A stretch of 64,000 nucleotides of DNA, from positions 62,001 to 126,000 of the forward strand of contig NZ_FNTA01000003.1 of the NCBI RefSeq assembly GCF_900105055.1, in the 5' to 3' direction. Each line of letters begins with the position of its first letter. Position 1 is the first letter of the stretch. This document shows, piece after piece, positions 41,249 to 49,955 of the stretch. Made by a program: the position numbers and the translations under genes. The DNA comes from Amycolatopsis lurida (GTDB lineage Bacteria; Actinomycetota; Actinomycetes; Mycobacteriales; Pseudonocardiaceae). Below the pieces are notes generated by a model. That model was not told the DNA's origin, did no database searches, and saw only the letters and a program-made list of their open reading frames with translations.

Positions 41249-42660
41249 CGGTTTCCTCCTCGATCGGTACCGGACAGGGCGGATGCCCGTGGTGCCTCTG
41301 CCGGTCGCCTGCCCGGCATCCCCAGGGCGACCAGCATGCCCGCGAAGGCGAACGCGACGACGGTGCCCATCGCCGCGGTGAAACCACCGCCGAACTCCTC
41401 CGGCGAGCCGTGACTTCCGGTGCCGGCGAAGACGGCGACCGTCACCGCGACGCCGAACACCCCGCCGAGGATCCGCACCATCATGAACGCGCCCGACGCC
41501 TGCCCGATCTCGGGCGGCCGGACGGCCCCGACGACCGAACGCTGCGCGGCGGGCATGGCCGAAGTGAGGCCGACACCGCTGACGATCAGCCCCGGCAGGA
41601 GGGTGGCGTAGCTCGTTCCGGGTGCGGCGACCAGGGCGATCCAGCTCATGCCGGCGGTCTGGAGTAGCAGCCCGGCGGCCACGAACGTGCGCGCGCTGTA
41701 CTTGTCCGCCAGTTTGCCCGCGATGGGCGCGCAGATCATCAGGGTCGCGGTCCACGGCATCATGCGCAGTCCCGCCTCGAAAGGCCCGAGTCCTTGCGCT
41801 GTCTGGAAGTACTGCGGCAGGAAGAAAAGCGTGCCGTACAGCGAAGCGAAGACACAGAAATTCGCCGCGTTGGCCGTGGAGAACGCCCTCAGCCGGAAGA
41901 ACCGCATCGGCAGCATCGGCGCTTCGCTGTGCCGTTCCCAGAACACGAACGCGGCCACCAGCAGGACGCCGAGTACCAGCGAGCCCAGGACCTCGGCACT
42001 GCCCCAGCCGGCGAGGTTTCCCCGGACCAGGCCCCAGACGATGCCCAGCGATCCCAGCGTCACCAGGACGACGCCGCCTTGGTCGAACCGCGTGGCCGGA
42101 CCGGTGCTCTCGTCGACGCGCCGGAGCGTGAGCAGGACGGCGACGACGCCGACCGGCAGGTTGAGCCAGAAGATCCCTTGCCACGCCAGCCCTTCGGCGA
42201 TGGCACCGCCGATGAACGGGCCGCTGAACGTCGCCAGCCCGGTGAGTCCCAGATAGAGCCCCATCGCCTTGCCCCGCTGTTCGGGTGGGAAGATCACGCT
42301 GATCAGGGTGAGCGACAGCGGCAGCACCATGGCCGCACCGACGCCCTGCGCGGTCCGCGCGACGATCAGCGTGCCGATGTCGGTGGACAATGCACAGCCC
42401 ACCGAGGCGAGGGTGAACACGGTGAGGCCGGTGACGAACATCCGGCGGCGGCCGAACCGGTCGCCGAGCGCCGCACCGGTGAGCAGCAAGACGGCGAAGC
42501 TGAGGTTGTAGGCGTTGACGGTCCATTCGAGCTGCTCGATCGACGCGGACAGATCCCGGCGGATCGTGCCCAGCGCCGTCGTCACGATCTGACTGTCCAG
42601 CGCCATCATGAACGACGCCGATGAGGCGAGGCCCAGAACCCACGCCTGTTTGGGGGTCAA
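41245..42660 (-). CDS. MFS drug exporter, DHA2 (EmrB/QacA) family
   Basis: A 471-residue transporter with about 14 hydrophobic helices. LDSQIVTTALGTIRRDL follows the first helix and GDRFGRRRMFVTGLTVF is motif A. PSTARTAQGVGAAMVLP-like motif (here VARTAQGVGAAMVLPLSL) lies in helix 4-5, the group signature of drug-proton antiporters. It begins 67 bp downstream of the ECF sigma factor gene and is coupled to the PEP-mutase-like gene. It probably exports a toxic or signalling compound. Confidence 0.9.
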   Translation of the reverse strand: MTPKQAWVLGLASSASFMMALDSQIVTTALGTIRRDLSASIEQLEWTVNAYNLSFAVLLLTGAALGDRFGRRRMFVTGLTVFTLASVGCALSTDIGTLIVARTAQGVGAAMVLPLSLTLISVIFPPEQRGKAMGLYLGLTGLATFSGPFIGGAIAEGLAWQGIFWLNLPVGVVAVLLTLRRVDESTGPATRFDQGGVVLVTLGSLGIVWGLVRGNLAGWGSAEVLGSLVLGVLLVAAFVFWERHSEAPMLPMRFFRLRAFSTANAANFCVFASLYGTLFFLPQYFQTAQGLGPFEAGLRMMPWTATLMICAPIAGKLADKYSARTFVAAGLLLQTAGMSWIALVAAPGTSYATLLPGLIVSGVGLTSAMPAAQRSVVGAVRPPEIGQASGAFMMVRILGGVFGVAVTVAVFAGTGSHGSPEEFGGGFTAAMGTVVAFAFAGMLVALGMPGRRPAEAPRASALSGTDRGGNR

Positions 42661-42727
42661 GATTTCTCCTTGTTTCGGGCATGACGGGGCGCACGCCCGG
42701 CGGGCGTGGCCACGGAAGAGCGGAGGA

Positions 42728-43747
42728 TCAGCCGCGCAACGAGCGGGGGAGGCCGAACGCGGCGAGCAGTGAGTTGTCGAGGAAGCGGGTCACCGCGGTG
42801 ATCCGGTCACCGGCCAGTTCCAGCACGAGCACTCCGTGCGCGTGCCCGATCGGCGTCCTCGGATCACGGAGGTAGCAGCCGAACGCGGGTTGACCGTTGG
42901 CGCGGGTGGGGATAAGCGAGTATCGGCGGCCGTCGCAGAGCGCGACGGTGGCCAGGAAGTGCCCGACGGCGTCCGGGCCTTGGTACTCCCAGGGAAGCGG
43001 AGGCATGGTGAGCCACGCGTCGTCGGTCAGCAGGGCCACGATGGCCTCGACGTCGCCGGTCTCGAAGGCTCGGGTGAACTCGTCGACGATCCGGCGTTCC
43101 CGCGGCGAATCCGGCAGGGGAGCGGTCTCGCGGCCGCCGTCCGGCATTTCCTTGGCCAGCGCCGAACGTGCCCGGTTCAGCGCACTGGTCACGGCGTTCT
43201 CCGTGGTGTCGAGGATCCCCGCCACCTCGGCGGCACGGAACCCGAGGACGTCCCGCAGCACCAAGACGGCCCGCTGTCGCGGCGGAAGCTGCTGGAGTGC
43301 CGCCAGGAACGCGAGCGAGATCGACTCCCTGGTCTCGTAGCGCGCCTCCGGGCCGGGCATCCGATCGGCGATCCCGGCGAGCAGGACGTCGGGGTAGGGC
43401 TCCAGCCAGCTGGGCTCCGGGCGGCGCCGCGACGGCTCGGGCAACGGGACCTCCGGTCGGTAGGCCGCGTGGTCGTGCGGCCGGCGGTCGCCCGTGCGCA
43501 GCGCGTTGAGGCAGCGGTTGGTCGCGATCCGGTACAGCCAGGTCCGCACGGACGCGCGTTCCTCGTACGCGTCGATCCCGCGCCATGCGGCCAGCAACGT
43601 CTCCTGCAGCAGATCCTCGGCGTCCTGCACGGAGCCCAGGATGCGGTAGCAGTGCACCTGCAGCTCGCGGCGGTACGGCGCGACGAGATCACGGAACGCC
43701 TCGCCGTCACCGGTCTTCGCCAAGCTCAGCGGCTCGTCCGCCCTCAT
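42728..43747 (-). CDS. ECF sigma factor with C-terminal SnoaL-like domain
   Basis: A 339-residue extracytoplasmic-function sigma factor. Region 2 has YRILGSVQDAEDLLQETLLAAW (positions 33-54) and region 4 LPPRQRAVLVLRDVLGFRAAEVA. A linker contains SWLEPYPDVLLAG, and the last 120 residues form an NTF2/SnoaL-like domain, as in SigG/SigJ-type factors. These lack a classical anti-sigma partner; the fused domain is thought to regulate the sigma factor. It heads the operon with the DHA2 exporter. Confidence 0.9.
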   Translation of the reverse strand: MRADEPLSLAKTGDGEAFRDLVAPYRRELQVHCYRILGSVQDAEDLLQETLLAAWRGIDAYEERASVRTWLYRIATNRCLNALRTGDRRPHDHAAYRPEVPLPEPSRRRPEPSWLEPYPDVLLAGIADRMPGPEARYETRESISLAFLAALQQLPPRQRAVLVLRDVLGFRAAEVAGILDTTENAVTSALNRARSALAKEMPDGGRETAPLPDSPRERRIVDEFTRAFETGDVEAIVALLTDDAWLTMPPLPWEYQGPDAVGHFLATVALCDGRRYSLIPTRANGQPAFGCYLRDPRTPIGHAHGVLVLELAGDRITAVTRFLDNSLLAAFGLPRSLRG

Positions 43748-43830
43748 ACTCGTTCCTTTCGCCTGTGGTGTCCCTCGAAAGGATGGACACCGCCGTCACC
43801 GGAAACTGGTCGGGTTCCGCCGAACCCGCG

Positions 43831-43869
43831 GAAAATCGGTTCCCGGCCGGCGTCCCCGGTGGCTACACT
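43831..43869 (+). promoter_or_regulatory. WhiB7-like promoter of the ribosomal-protection gene
   Basis: An AT-rich GAAAAT (43831-43836) lies exactly 3 bp before a -35-like TTCCCG (43840-43845), with a TACACT -10 after 18 bp (43864-43869). WhiB7 activates promoters that have an AT-rich tract 3 bp upstream of the -35 box. The downstream gene belongs to a class often in the WhiB7 regulon. Confidence 0.5.
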
Positions 43870-43904
43870 CCCCGCGAATCATCCCGGCGAGGAAAGACAG
43901 GACA

Positions 43905-43994
43905 GTGCGTCATCACCACGCCGTCGTCGTCCCCTCGGCCCGCTACGAGGTGATCCTCGCGTCTCCGCGCGTCCGGTGCCTGCCGCGCGGCTAG
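43905..43994 (+). CDS. Leader peptide of the ribosomal-protection gene
   Basis: A 29-codon ORF (GTG to TAG) begins 36 bp after the -10 box, with GGAAAG 8 bp before the start. The peptide begins VRHHHAVVVPSARYEV and ends VRCLPRG, with several His, Arg and Pro codons. Short leader ORFs before ribosome-protection and ribosome-modification genes sense slowed translation and relieve attenuation. It lies about 135 bp upstream of the resistance gene start. Confidence 0.6.
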   Translation: MRHHHAVVVPSARYEVILASPRVRCLPRG

Positions 43995-44128
43995 CACCGG
44001 CCCGTTGACGAACGCCTGACCTTCTCGCGCCATCCTTCCCGTCGCCCCGCGACGGCGAGGGCGCCTGCCCGCGTTCGCCCGAATCGCGCAGTCCGAGCTC
44101 CGGAGATCACTTTCGAAAGGCCCGCGCC
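43995..44128 (+). promoter_or_regulatory. Putative attenuator region
   Basis: The gap between leader peptide and resistance gene can fold into several stems. CCGTCGC-CCC-GCGACGG (44039-44055) is a perfect 7-bp stem with 3-base loop. CCGGTGC near the leader stop can pair with GCACCGG just after it. Ribosome stalling in the leader could switch between such structures. Confidence 0.4.
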
Positions 44129-46164
44129 ATGCGCACCGTCCCCTGTCCGCCGTCCGGAATCTGGGCATCCTCGCCCATGTCGACGCGGGCAAGACCACCC
44201 TCACCGAACGAATCCTGTACGTCACCGGCACCACCTACAAACGTGGCGAGGTCCATGACGGCACGACCGTGACCGACTTCGATTCCCAGGAGCGCGACCG
44301 TGGCATCACCATCTTCGCCGCCGCGGTCAGCTGTTCGTGGGACGGCCATCTGGTCAACCTGATCGACACTCCCGGCCACGTCGACTTCTCCGACGAGGTC
44401 GAACGGTCGCTCCGGGTCCTCGACGGCGCGATCGCGGTGTTCGACGGCGTCGCCGGGGTCGAACCGCAGAGCGAATCGGTGTGGCGCCAGGCCGACCGGC
44501 ACGGCGTACCGCGGATCGCGTTCGTCAACAAACTCGACCGCGCGGGCGCCGATCTGGACGCGGCCGTGGAGTCCATCCGGCAGCGGCTGCATCCGCGTCC
44601 GCTGGTGGTCCAGCTGCCGATCGGGGTGGAGGACGGTTTCGCGGGCGTCGTCGACCTGCTGCGGATGCGATCGCTCGTCTGGGCCGACGGCGCCGAGAGG
44701 GCCGAGGAAGGACCGATTCCGGAGTCCCTTGTGGACGAAGCGAACCGGCGTCGCCGCCTGCTCGAAGAGACCGTCGCGGAACTCCACCCGGCGGCGCTGG
44801 ACGAGTTCTGCGAGTCTTCCGCGGTTTCGACGGAGACGCTGGTCTCGGCGCTGCGCGAACTGACCCGCACCGGGGGCGGCGTCGTGGTGCTGTGCGGCTC
44901 GGCCTATCGCAACCGCGGTGTGGAGCCGTTGCTGGAAGCCGTGGTGGCGTATCTGCCCTCCCCGTCGGATGTCCCGCCGGCCCTGGGTGAGTACGAAGGC
45001 ACGGCCCGCGAACGGCCCGCCGATGCCTCGGCGCCGTTCGCGGCACTGGTGTTCAAGGTGACCTCGACCGCCACCGGGCGGTTGACGTACCTGCGGGTCT
45101 ACTCGGGCACGATCCGGACTTCGGAGGCGGTGATGGACGTGGGCAGCGGTCGTATCGAGCGCGTCGGCCGCATTCTGCGGGTCCAGGCGGACCGGCACAC
45201 CAGGGTGGACAGCGCCGTCGCGGGTGACATCGTCGCGGTGGTCGGGCTGAAGACGGCGAGGGCCGGCGCGACGCTGTGCACGCCGTCGGAGCCGCTCCTG
45301 CTCGAGCCGCCCGTCGTGGCCGATCCGGTCGTGTCGGTGGCCGTCGAGGCACGAACGGGAACCGACACGGAGCGGCTGATGTCTGCGCTGGCGCGGCTGG
45401 TCGAGGAGGATCCGTCGCTGGTCATCCGGACCGATCGCGAGACCGGCCAAACCCTGCTCTCGGGAATGGGCGAGCTGCATCTGGAGGTGGCGGTGGAGAA
45501 GATCCGGCGCGACCACCGGCTGGACGTCGGGGTCGGGCGGCCTCGCGTCGCCTACCGCGAGACGGTGGCCCGCGGCGTGTCCGGTTTCGTTTACCGGCAT
45601 GTCAAGCAGGACGGCGGCGCCGGGCAGTTCGCCCACGTCGTCATCGACACGGAACCTTTGGCGGAAGGGGAATTCGAGTTCGAGTCCACTGTGGTGGGTG
45701 GCCGGGTGCCGCGGGAGTACGTCCGCGCCGTCGAAGCGGGTTGCCGTGACGCGCTGGCGGAAGGTCCGCTCGGCGGGCATCCGGTGACCGGTGTGCGGGT
45801 CACCCTGACCGACGGCGCCACCCACTCGAAGGACTCGTCGGAGATGGCGTTCCGGACGGCCGGGCGGTTCGCGCTCCGGGCGGCTTTGGCCGCCGGCACG
45901 ATCACACTGCTGGAGCCGGTCGCCGAAGTGACCGTCACCGTGCCCGACAGCGCTGTCGGCGTGGTGCTGGGCGACCTCGCCGCGCGGCGAGGCCGGGTGC
46001 TGGGATCGGTGGCGCGCGCGGGAACGACCGTGGTCACCGCGACCGTGCCGCTGGCCGAACTGTTCGGCTACGCGACGCGACTGCGCAGCCGGACCCAGGG
46101 CCGGGGCACCTTCACGGCCCGGCCGACCGGCCACGCCCCGGCGCCGGTGGAACCGGTCCGCTAG
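44129..46164 (+). CDS. otrA: Otr(A)/TetM-type ribosomal protection GTPase, with an apparent frameshift near its start
   Basis: An EF-G-like GTPase that removes tetracycline from ribosomes in the best-known cases. G-domain motifs are GILAHVDAGKTTLTERIL (G1), ERDRGITI (G2), DTPGHVDF (G3) and NKLD (G4), followed by EF-G domains II-V to the C-terminus. The natural start, ATG 44129 with GAAAGG upstream, is in a different frame from the rest. Adding one C to the run at 44139-44142 gives MRTVPLSAVRNLGILAHVD and a 678-residue protein of family length. No other ATG or GTG in frame precedes the G1 motif. CTG at 44143 is the only alternative. Sequence error or true mutation cannot be told apart here. 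Confidence 0.82.
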
Positions 46165-46169
46165 CTCGA

Positions 46170-46205
46170 CGATGGCCCGCCCACGACGCTGTGGGCGGGC
46201 CATCG
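46170..46205. terminator. Strong bidirectional terminator-like stem-loop
   Basis: CGATGGCCCGCCCAC and its reverse complement form a perfect 15-bp stem with a 6-base loop (46185-46190). It begins 5 bp after the ribosomal-protection gene and lies before the end of the converging esterase gene, so it probably terminates both. Confidence 0.75.
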
Positions 46206-46260
46206 CCCGAACCGCTGCCACCCGGCGATCGGGCGCCGGGCGGCAGCCGTCTTCAGCCCG

Positions 46261-47034
46261 TCACGCCACCGGCCACGGCGGACGGCAGTTCTGCCGCGGC
46301 AGCGCGTGCGATCCGTTGGTGTACACGCCGTCCGCGATCGTGTCCTCCATGATCGAGCGGTGATCCGTGGGACGGGCCCACTGGTAACACAAGTGCTGGG
46401 CGAAGTAGCCGCCCGGCGCTTCGATGGTGTCGAAGTGGCAAACACCGTCCGTTTCGATGCAGTAGCGGATGTACGGGATACCAGCGAAATCGGTGCGGCC
46501 GGGACCGAACGACACGTAGCCGCCGAACGGCGACGGCGCCCCGGTGCCCGGCGGGAGCACCGCGCTGATCCCGCGTCCCGGCGGACCGACGGGCTGCATC
46601 GGGTCGGCGAAGATCTTCGCCCTGAACCGGGACTTGTCCACCGCCAGCTTCCCGTCGGCGATGTCGTTCAGCACCAGGTTCGCGACCAGCGCGCCCTGCG
46701 AGTAGCCGACGACGATGAATTCCGCGCCGGGGTTCTCGTCGAAAGAGCTTTGGGCGACACGACGGGCTTCTTCGTGCCCGCGCGCGACGCTCTGGTCCAT
46801 CGGCGTCTGGTCGCAGTTCGGTGCTCCGGCGGCCCCCGCCGGGTAGTGGACCACCTTCTTGATCCCGCCCCGCAACCAGGCGTCGTTGTAGACGGTCGCG
46901 GCCCCATCGCAGGTGCCGCCGATGAGGATGTAGTAGCGCGCCTGGTCGGCCTGGGCTGCCGGCGCCGTGACGCCGACCAGGCCGGCGGCCAGCGCGGCCG
47001 CCGCCAGGACCCCCCTGAGCTTCTTCACATTCAT
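46261..47034 (-). CDS. Secreted PE-PPE/cutinase-like serine esterase
   Basis: A 257-residue exported protein. The signal peptide ends at AQA (about 29). The mature part has an alpha/beta hydrolase core with the nucleophile in VVGYSQGALVANLVL and paired cysteines. The segment RAKIFADPMQPVGPPGRGI and the C-terminal HxC patterns resemble the PE-PPE domain group, related to cutinases and esterases of mycobacteria. A GGA ribosome site precedes the ATG. Substrate is probably a lipid or ester polymer. Confidence 0.78.
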   Translation of the reverse strand: MNVKKLRGVLAAAALAAGLVGVTAPAAQADQARYYILIGGTCDGAATVYNDAWLRGGIKKVVHYPAGAAGAPNCDQTPMDQSVARGHEEARRVAQSSFDENPGAEFIVVGYSQGALVANLVLNDIADGKLAVDKSRFRAKIFADPMQPVGPPGRGISAVLPPGTGAPSPFGGYVSFGPGRTDFAGIPYIRYCIETDGVCHFDTIEAPGGYFAQHLCYQWARPTDHRSIMEDTIADGVYTNGSHALPRQNCRPPWPVA

Positions 47035-47104
47035 CGTCCTTTCGTTCGACTACGGTGCGTGTTCGAACGCTAGGGACGAGTCATGAAATTTTGATGAAAC
47101 CTCC

Positions 47105-47455
47105 TCAGCGGTGCGCGAGCACGTTGACCACGTGACCACCGGGATCACGGACGAAGAACCGCCGGACACCCCACGGTTCGTCGGTCAGTTCGTGCACGAT
47201 CTCGGCGCCGGACGCCTTCGCTTCCTCGTACGCCGCGTCGACGTCGTCCACCTGGATCGAGACGGCCGGGACGACGGGCGCCGTCTCGTCGTGGGTCATG
47301 AGGCTCAGCTGCACCTCCGGCCGATCCGGATCGGCCAGGGTCACGATCCAGCCGTGATCCATCACCACTTCGAAGCCGAGCACTCGTTCGTAGAAGGTTC
47401 TCGCCTGCTCAAGGGACTTGGTCTCGAGGTCGGCTACCACTCTCTTGATCGTCAT
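47105..47455 (-). CDS. VOC (glyoxalase/bleomycin-resistance fold) protein
   Basis: A 116-residue single VOC-domain protein made of two beta-alpha-beta-beta-beta units. Unit one starts ADLETKSLEQARTFYERVLGF (positions 9-29), and unit two has SIQVDDVDAAYEEAKASGAEIVHEL and ends FFVRDPGGHVVNVL. Such proteins bind metals or small molecules and may be lyases, dioxygenases or resistance proteins. Its first 47 bp lie inside the 3' end of the upstream MFS gene, so they are likely coexpressed. Confidence 0.82.
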   Translation of the reverse strand: MTIKRVVADLETKSLEQARTFYERVLGFEVVMDHGWIVTLADPDRPEVQLSLMTHDETAPVVPAVSIQVDDVDAAYEEAKASGAEIVHELTDEPWGVRRFFVRDPGGHVVNVLAHR

Positions 47456-48680
47456 GCGCCGATACTGGCACAGCCCTCCGACGATTTCGGGGGAGCAGGA
47501 GCGGGGTCGCGAGCATGAGCGCTCCGGCGATGCCGACCGCCGCGCGCGGTCCGGTGAAGGCGGCGAGCAGGCCCCACAGCGCGGTCAGCGAGGCGGTGGT
47601 GAGTTTTCCGGCGATCGACCAGGCCGACAGCGTGCGTGCGGCGCGGTCGAGGGGAACCTGTTCGAGCCTGCTGGTGGCGAGCACCGGGTTGAACACGCCG
47701 ATGCAGGTGATCAGGCAGAATTCCACGGCGATGACCAGGATCAGCCCGGGAACACCGGGCTGGACGAAGACCAGCCCGACGGGCCAGCAGACCCGCAGCC
47801 AACCGGCGGTGAAGAGGACGCGGTCCCGGCCGTACCGGGCGACCACGGTCCGGGAGAGCCTCGCCCCGATCAGCCCGCCGAGGCAGGGCACGGCGAAGGC
47901 GACCGCGTACTCCCACGGAGCGAAGCCGAGTTGCCCGAGCATCAGGACGGCCATCAGCGGCGCCGTCGCCATGATCAGGCCGTTGACCACGATCGTGTTG
48001 ACGAACAGCGGGCGCAGCAACGGGTGGGTGAGGATGAACCGCCAGCCTTCCCGCAGGTCGCGGCCGGTGAGCCGGGGACCTTCGGGTTTGGCGGGTGGTG
48101 GCGGTTCCCAACCACCGATCACACGGATCCCGATCGCCGAGAGCAGATAGCTGACCGCGTCGGCGGCGATCGTGATCACCGGTCCGAAGAGGCCGACGGC
48201 GAAACCGCCGAGCGGCGGACCGAGCACGGTCGCCGTCCAGGTCGTCGATTCGAATCGGGCGTTCGCGATCAGCAGATCTTCCGGTGGCAGCAGGGTTTTC
48301 AGGAACGCCCCACTGGCGGCCAGGAACGTGATGTCGGCCGCGGCGACGACGACGGACACGGCGAGCAGCTGACCGAAACCGAGCAACCCGAACGCGTACG
48401 CCACCGGGACGGTCAGCAGCGCCGCACACCGGATCAGATCCATCGCGATCATCACCGGCCGTTTGCGGCGGAACTCGACCCAGGGGCCGAGCGGCAGCGC
48501 GACCACGGCGCCCACGACGAGACCGGCCGCCGCCAGCAGCGAGACCTCCGTGGTGCCCGCGCCCAGCGCCACGATGGCGATCAGGCTGAACGCGTCGAAC
48601 GCGAACCTCGTTCCGAACGCGCTCGCCGCGTACGCCGCCCACAGCCAGCCGAACCGTCGCCCCAGCGATCTCCCGCCCAC
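47409..48680 (-). CDS. MFS transporter, MFS_3/enterobactin-exporter type
   Basis: A 423-residue transporter with about 12 helices. RFGWLWAAYAASAFGTRFAFDAFSLIAIVAL forms the first helix (positions 9-39) and EFRRKRPVMIAMDLIR is motif A of the MFS_3 (EntS-like) group, often exporters. The start is uncertain: GTG 48680 is used; a TTG at 48692 is the other choice and neither has a clear ribosome site. Its end overlaps the VOC gene. Confidence 0.8.
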   Translation of the reverse strand: MGGRSLGRRFGWLWAAYAASAFGTRFAFDAFSLIAIVALGAGTTEVSLLAAAGLVVGAVVALPLGPWVEFRRKRPVMIAMDLIRCAALLTVPVAYAFGLLGFGQLLAVSVVVAAADITFLAASGAFLKTLLPPEDLLIANARFESTTWTATVLGPPLGGFAVGLFGPVITIAADAVSYLLSAIGIRVIGGWEPPPPAKPEGPRLTGRDLREGWRFILTHPLLRPLFVNTIVVNGLIMATAPLMAVLMLGQLGFAPWEYAVAFAVPCLGGLIGARLSRTVVARYGRDRVLFTAGWLRVCWPVGLVFVQPGVPGLILVIAVEFCLITCIGVFNPVLATSRLEQVPLDRAARTLSAWSIAGKLTTASLTALWGLLAAFTGPRAAVGIAGALMLATPLLLPRNRRRAVPVSAHDDQESGSRPRDQVP

Positions 48681-48730
48681 CCGCGAGATCAAAGCAAGCC
48701 GGGACCTCGAAGTCGAACAACGGGTCGTTG

Positions 48731-48761
48731 GCGGGTCACAACCGCGGGTTGTGCGGCCCGC
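48731..48761. terminator. Stem-loop at the end of the bkd operon
   Basis: GCGGGtcACAACC and GGTTGTgcgGCCCGC pair around GCG. It follows the E2 gene stop directly and lies before the MFS gene on the same strand, so it may separate the two transcription units. Confidence 0.5.
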
Positions 48762-49955
48762 TCACAGTTCCCCGAGCGCGGTGACCGGCGACTCGACGCA
48801 GTCGGCGACGAACCGCAGGAATCCGCCGGCGGTCCCGCCGTCGCACACCCGATGGTCGAACGCCAGGGTCAGCTCGCAGATCTTGCGCGCCACGAGCGCG
48901 CCATCGACCACCCAGGCGCGGTCGATGATCCGGCCGATGCCGAGGATCGCCGCTTCCGGGTGGTTGATGATCGCGGCCGAGCCGTCGACCCCGAACACGC
49001 CGTAGTTGTTGACCGTGAAGGTTCCGCCGGTAAGGCCCGCCGGGCCGATTTTTCCTTCCCTGGCTTGTGTGGTGCGATCTCCGATCGCGGCCGAAAGCTC
49101 CCTTGTGGACAGTGCGCCCGCGTCGCGGACCACCGGCACGACGAGACCACGGTCGGTCTGCGCGGCGAAACCGAGGTTGATGTCCCGCAGCTGGACGATC
49201 TCGTCGCCCTCGACGCGCGAGTTCAGCTCCGGGTACTTCCGCAGGCCCGCCACGGCGAACCGGGCGACGAGGCCCAAAAGGCTCACCGGGCGATCCGGTG
49301 CCGAGGTGTTGAGCGACTTGCGCGCCGCGACGAGTTCGGTCGCGTCGACGTCGACCCAGACCGTCGCCTCGGGGATCTGACGGCGCGAAGTCGTCAGCTT
49401 GTCGGCGACCGCCTTGCGAACGCCGGTCAGCGGGATCCGCGTTTCGCCGTCCCTCTGCTCGGGGACGGTGAGTGCGGCTTCGACGTCGGCGCGCCGGATG
49501 ATGCCACCCGGGCCGCTGCCGGCCAGCTTCGTCAGGTCGATCTTGTTGTCCGCGGCCATCTTGCGGACGAACGGCGAGATCACGCCGGGCGCTTTCGGCG
49601 GCTTTTCGGGAGTCGCGACGACAGTGCGCGTCCGGCGGCGCCTCGTGGTGGTGGTCGTGCCGTAGCCGATGAGGACGTTGCCGCTGCCCTCGCTTGCGGT
49701 CGTCACGCCGGGTTCGCTGAAACCGGGGCCGATGGTGAGCAGCGGAGCGCCGACCGGCAGTGACTGGCCGGGCTCGCCGTGGAGGCGGGTGACGACGCCG
49801 GCGAACGGCACCGGCACCTCGACCGCGGCCTTCGCGGTCTCCACTTCGACGACGGGCTGGTCGACCCCGACCGTGTCGCCCTCCGCGACGAGCCAGGTGA
49901 CGATGGTGCCTTCGGTCAGCCCCTCACCGAGGTCCGGGAGCAGGAAGTCAGGCAC
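48762..49955 (-). CDS. bkdC: Branched-chain 2-oxoacid dehydrogenase E2 (lipoyl acyltransferase)
   Basis: A 397-residue E2. A single lipoyl domain has Lys42 in VETAKAAVEV as attachment site. A short linker contains an odd TTTTTRRRRTRT run near residue 100. The peripheral subunit-binding domain has SPFVRKMAADNKIDLTKL, and the acyltransferase domain ends in the catalytic DHRVCDGG. It transfers acyl groups from E1 to CoA. It overlaps the E1 beta gene by 8 bp. No E3 gene is in the operon, so a common lipoamide dehydrogenase elsewhere must serve. Confidence 0.92.
   Translation of the reverse strand: MPDFLLPDLGEGLTEGTIVTWLVAEGDTVGVDQPVVEVETAKAAVEVPVPFAGVVTRLHGEPGQSLPVGAPLLTIGPGFSEPGVTTASEGSGNVLIGYGTTTTTRRRRTRTVVATPEKPPKAPGVISPFVRKMAADNKIDLTKLAGSGPGGIIRRADVEAALTVPEQRDGETRIPLTGVRKAVADKLTTSRRQIPEATVWVDVDATELVAARKSLNTSAPDRPVSLLGLVARFAVAGLRKYPELNSRVEGDEIVQLRDINLGFAAQTDRGLVVPVVRDAGALSTRELSAAIGDRTTQAREGKIGPAGLTGGTFTVNNYGVFGVDGSAAIINHPEAAILGIGRIIDRAWVVDGALVARKICELTLAFDHRVCDGGTAGGFLRFVADCVESPVTALGEL

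Noticed and set aside
44107..46221. Long open frame (over 700 codons) on the minus strand
   Set aside because: It is the antisense of the ribosomal-protection gene, Arg/Gly/His-rich and without any recognisable domain. High-GC coding DNA keeps such frames open.
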